The position numbers and the translations under genes were made by a program. A stretch of DNA of 64,000 nt, taken from Daphnia carinata. Taxonomy: Eukaryota; Arthropoda; Branchiopoda; Diplostraca; Daphniidae. A model generated the notes under the pieces. The model ran no database searches. It was not told where the DNA came from and saw nothing but the letters and a program-made list of their open reading frames with translations. The stretch lies in the NCBI RefSeq assembly GCF_022539665.2, contig NC_081331.1, positions 6,789,534 through 6,853,533 of the forward strand, written 5' to 3'. Shown piece by piece: positions 61,901 through 64,000 of the stretch (position 1 is the first letter of the stretch; every line of letters begins with the position of its first letter).

Positions 61901-64000
61901 TGAAAGGAAGAAGAAATAAAGACGAAAAAAAAGAAGAACAAAAAAAAAAGATAAACTAAAAGATAAAAGAATGGCCAAAGAAAATCTAAATATGTGCCGG
62001 GGTAGGTGGAGGGGCGAAAAGAAAAAAAAAGGAGCATTCCTCTACTCGTGTATTTATACATACATATATGCGTGTATAAATATATGTGTATGCGTGTTGT
62101 TTCGGATGCATAGGGTGCCTTCTGGTGTGGCTGCTGCTGACTTTGGCACGTCGCGGGCCGCATGTCGTCAAACTAGCGCTCCGTCTCACACTCGGAGACA
62201 CGGTCTCGCCCCGAGCTCGACACGACGACACCCCAACCGTAGCCATCATCAAGGCATCTTGGTCATTGCCAAGAGAAAGAACCTGTCCACCATCCGCCGT
62301 ATATATAAATATATACGATGCACCATTATTCAAAATTGCGCAGAGGGAACGGGCGCCGACTCGTTCTTCATTCCTGTTGTCTTTTGTTTGTTTGGTTCTG
62401 TTTTCCAACACTCTTTTCTCAAACAGCTTTGACGTTCGTTAATCAAAAGCATCGAAAAGTGCGTTCCTTTTTTAAAAAATATTTTTTATTTTCTATTTGC
62501 TGTTTTTGTTTGTTCCATCTTTCTCTTTCTTCAGTACACACATCATCCGCTCCAGAAGCAGCGGACGTGTAAATCATTGCATCTGATTTATGTGAGCCAA
62601 TCTAATATTCAAAACTAAGATAGAGAAAAAAAAAACAAGAAGGGAATCAAAAAACGAGAAAAACAAGGCAAAGTAGATTGTTATAAGAAAACAAACAAAT
62701 GGAGAACAAAATTTTACGAAAATCGGCTGGACAGTTGGAACAGGAGACGTGACTTGAAGTACGACACAGATGATCTGGCCTTCGTGTCAAAAAATGATTA
62801 TCTACTGAAGACGAAGGGTGTCGCATCGTAACAGGTGATACGAACACATTCTCGTGACATAAGGTTTATCTATTCTTTTTTTTTTCTATTAAATGAACAG
62901 GCAAAATAATTGACCCTAGCAAGTATCTGCATTAAAAAAAGAGAAAACCAAATTCTTCAAAATCCTTAAAAATCGCCAACAGCGGTCCATCCCGCGTTCT
63001 TTATTAACAATTCAAATGTTCATGATTTTTTAATGAAATATAAACATACTTTTATGCAGCATTTTTAAATCGTTAGATGATCCGCCTTAGTCTCATTTAC
63101 CAGACGCTGAACTGGGAATGATTACAATGTAACAGATAATTGGGGAATAGGTATGCCATGTTCGCTCCGCCCGACTACTTTTGCGCTGTTTTTCTCAATC
63201 TGAATATTTGTTGTGATGTCCACTTTTTTTTTTTATTTTCAAACAAAAAGTGAGGAATAATATAAAAAAAAAAAGATGGGGAAAAGAGCTGGCGCTTATT
63301 CAAAAGATGATCCGCTCTGCACTGCCTCTCGCCACCGCCGCAACTCACGACAGAGTTCCATTCATTCCTGGCGAGAGTTATATATGTATTTACGTCGTTT
63401 CTAAAAGTACGAAACGGAGACAAAAAAAAAAGACAAACATAGTTGATGCAAGCGAGAAAAAGAAAAAGAAAGAGCGCATAGCAAAGGCATAATTTAAAAC
63501 AAAAAAAAAAAGGGGAAAAAAAAAACGAGACAACAAAAACATGTAGTTGGAAAGAGTTTAACCAGCAGACAGAAGAGTTAGAATAGCAACGGAAAATAGA
63601 CGAGGATTAACTCATTTGACAGCGTCGTCACGTGTTGATTTAGAACGGTCCTTTTTTTTTTTTTTGCTTCTCTCCATCCTTTTCGAAAAACCCATTCACA
63701 AAATATTTAGATGTACATAAGCGAGACGTGAGACGACGGAAGGGCGGACAACACATAGCCCGTTTGCTGGCACGTGCGGCCGTCACTTTCAAAGCCATTT
63801 CGCTCATCCATTTTTTTTTCTTTTTTACTCTTGTCATTTCGTATTTCTCAGCTGCTAGTTCTTCTCCAGAAAGATGAGCACTTCATTCAGATTATTTCGT
63901 ACCAAATCGAAAAACTTTTTTTTTTTTGAATTCATTCATTCCAATTGGATATTTTTATAACTCAGGCCTATCTGGCAGCCATTGCTTGAATGAACTCCAT
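58990..64000. other. Gene-free flank downstream of TBX-B
   Basis: No supported gene. Homopolymers, a G-run of about 16 (59805-59821) and TG/CA tracts. The stretch 62870-63180 is complex and homopolymer-poor. Open frames at 59494-59928, 60914-61303 and 61971-62432 have no recognisable domain. Confidence 0.6.

Overview
The window is animal nuclear DNA, most likely from an arthropod and plausibly a branchiopod crustacean such as Daphnia. Evidence for this: spliced genes whose short introns are 82-121 bp, a protein class closest to the arthropod midline/H15 genes, and intergenic DNA full of A/T homopolymers and microsatellites. The species cannot be fixed from the sequence alone. There are no operons and no intact transposon, CRISPR array, rRNA or recognisable tRNA.

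Two protein-coding genes are supported. They are a divergent (head-to-head) pair of T-box transcription factors of the Tbx20 class (midline/H15 in flies). TBX-A is on the minus strand: ATG at 32224, stop at 27161, six coding exons, 608 codons plus stop. TBX-B is on the plus strand: ATG at 50937, stop at 58237, six coding exons, 721 codons plus stop. All five introns sit at the same positions and in the same phases (1, 2, 0, 0, 2). Both proteins start M-L-P, carry an eh1 Groucho-binding motif, an acidic then Lys-rich linker, a C-x-C/D-C motif, a nearly identical T-box, and a C-terminal H-R-[Y/F]-S-P-Y-P motif. The pair therefore arose by duplication with inversion. Many silent differences show that the duplication is old and that the DNA-binding domain is under strong constraint.

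Layout: 1-26.7 kb, no convincing gene (downstream flank of TBX-A); 26.7-27.16 kb, TBX-A 3'UTR; 27.16-32.22 kb, TBX-A; 32.2-50.9 kb, shared 18.7 kb upstream region with a GC-rich homopolymer-free block close to each start; 50.94-58.24 kb, TBX-B; 58.24-59.0 kb, TBX-B 3'UTR with several polyadenylation signals; 59-64 kb, no convincing gene. The gene-free DNA alternates between homopolymer/microsatellite sequence and complex islands that are reasonable candidates for developmental enhancers, though this needs comparative data.

The most unusual observation is inside the T-box. The loop after the [11 protein letters not shown] strand is expanded to 15 residues in TBX-A and to 60 residues, rich in His and Gln, in TBX-B. 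The flanking DNA-binding core is almost identical in the two proteins. Several perfect inverted repeats and one GC-rich intronic island remain unexplained.
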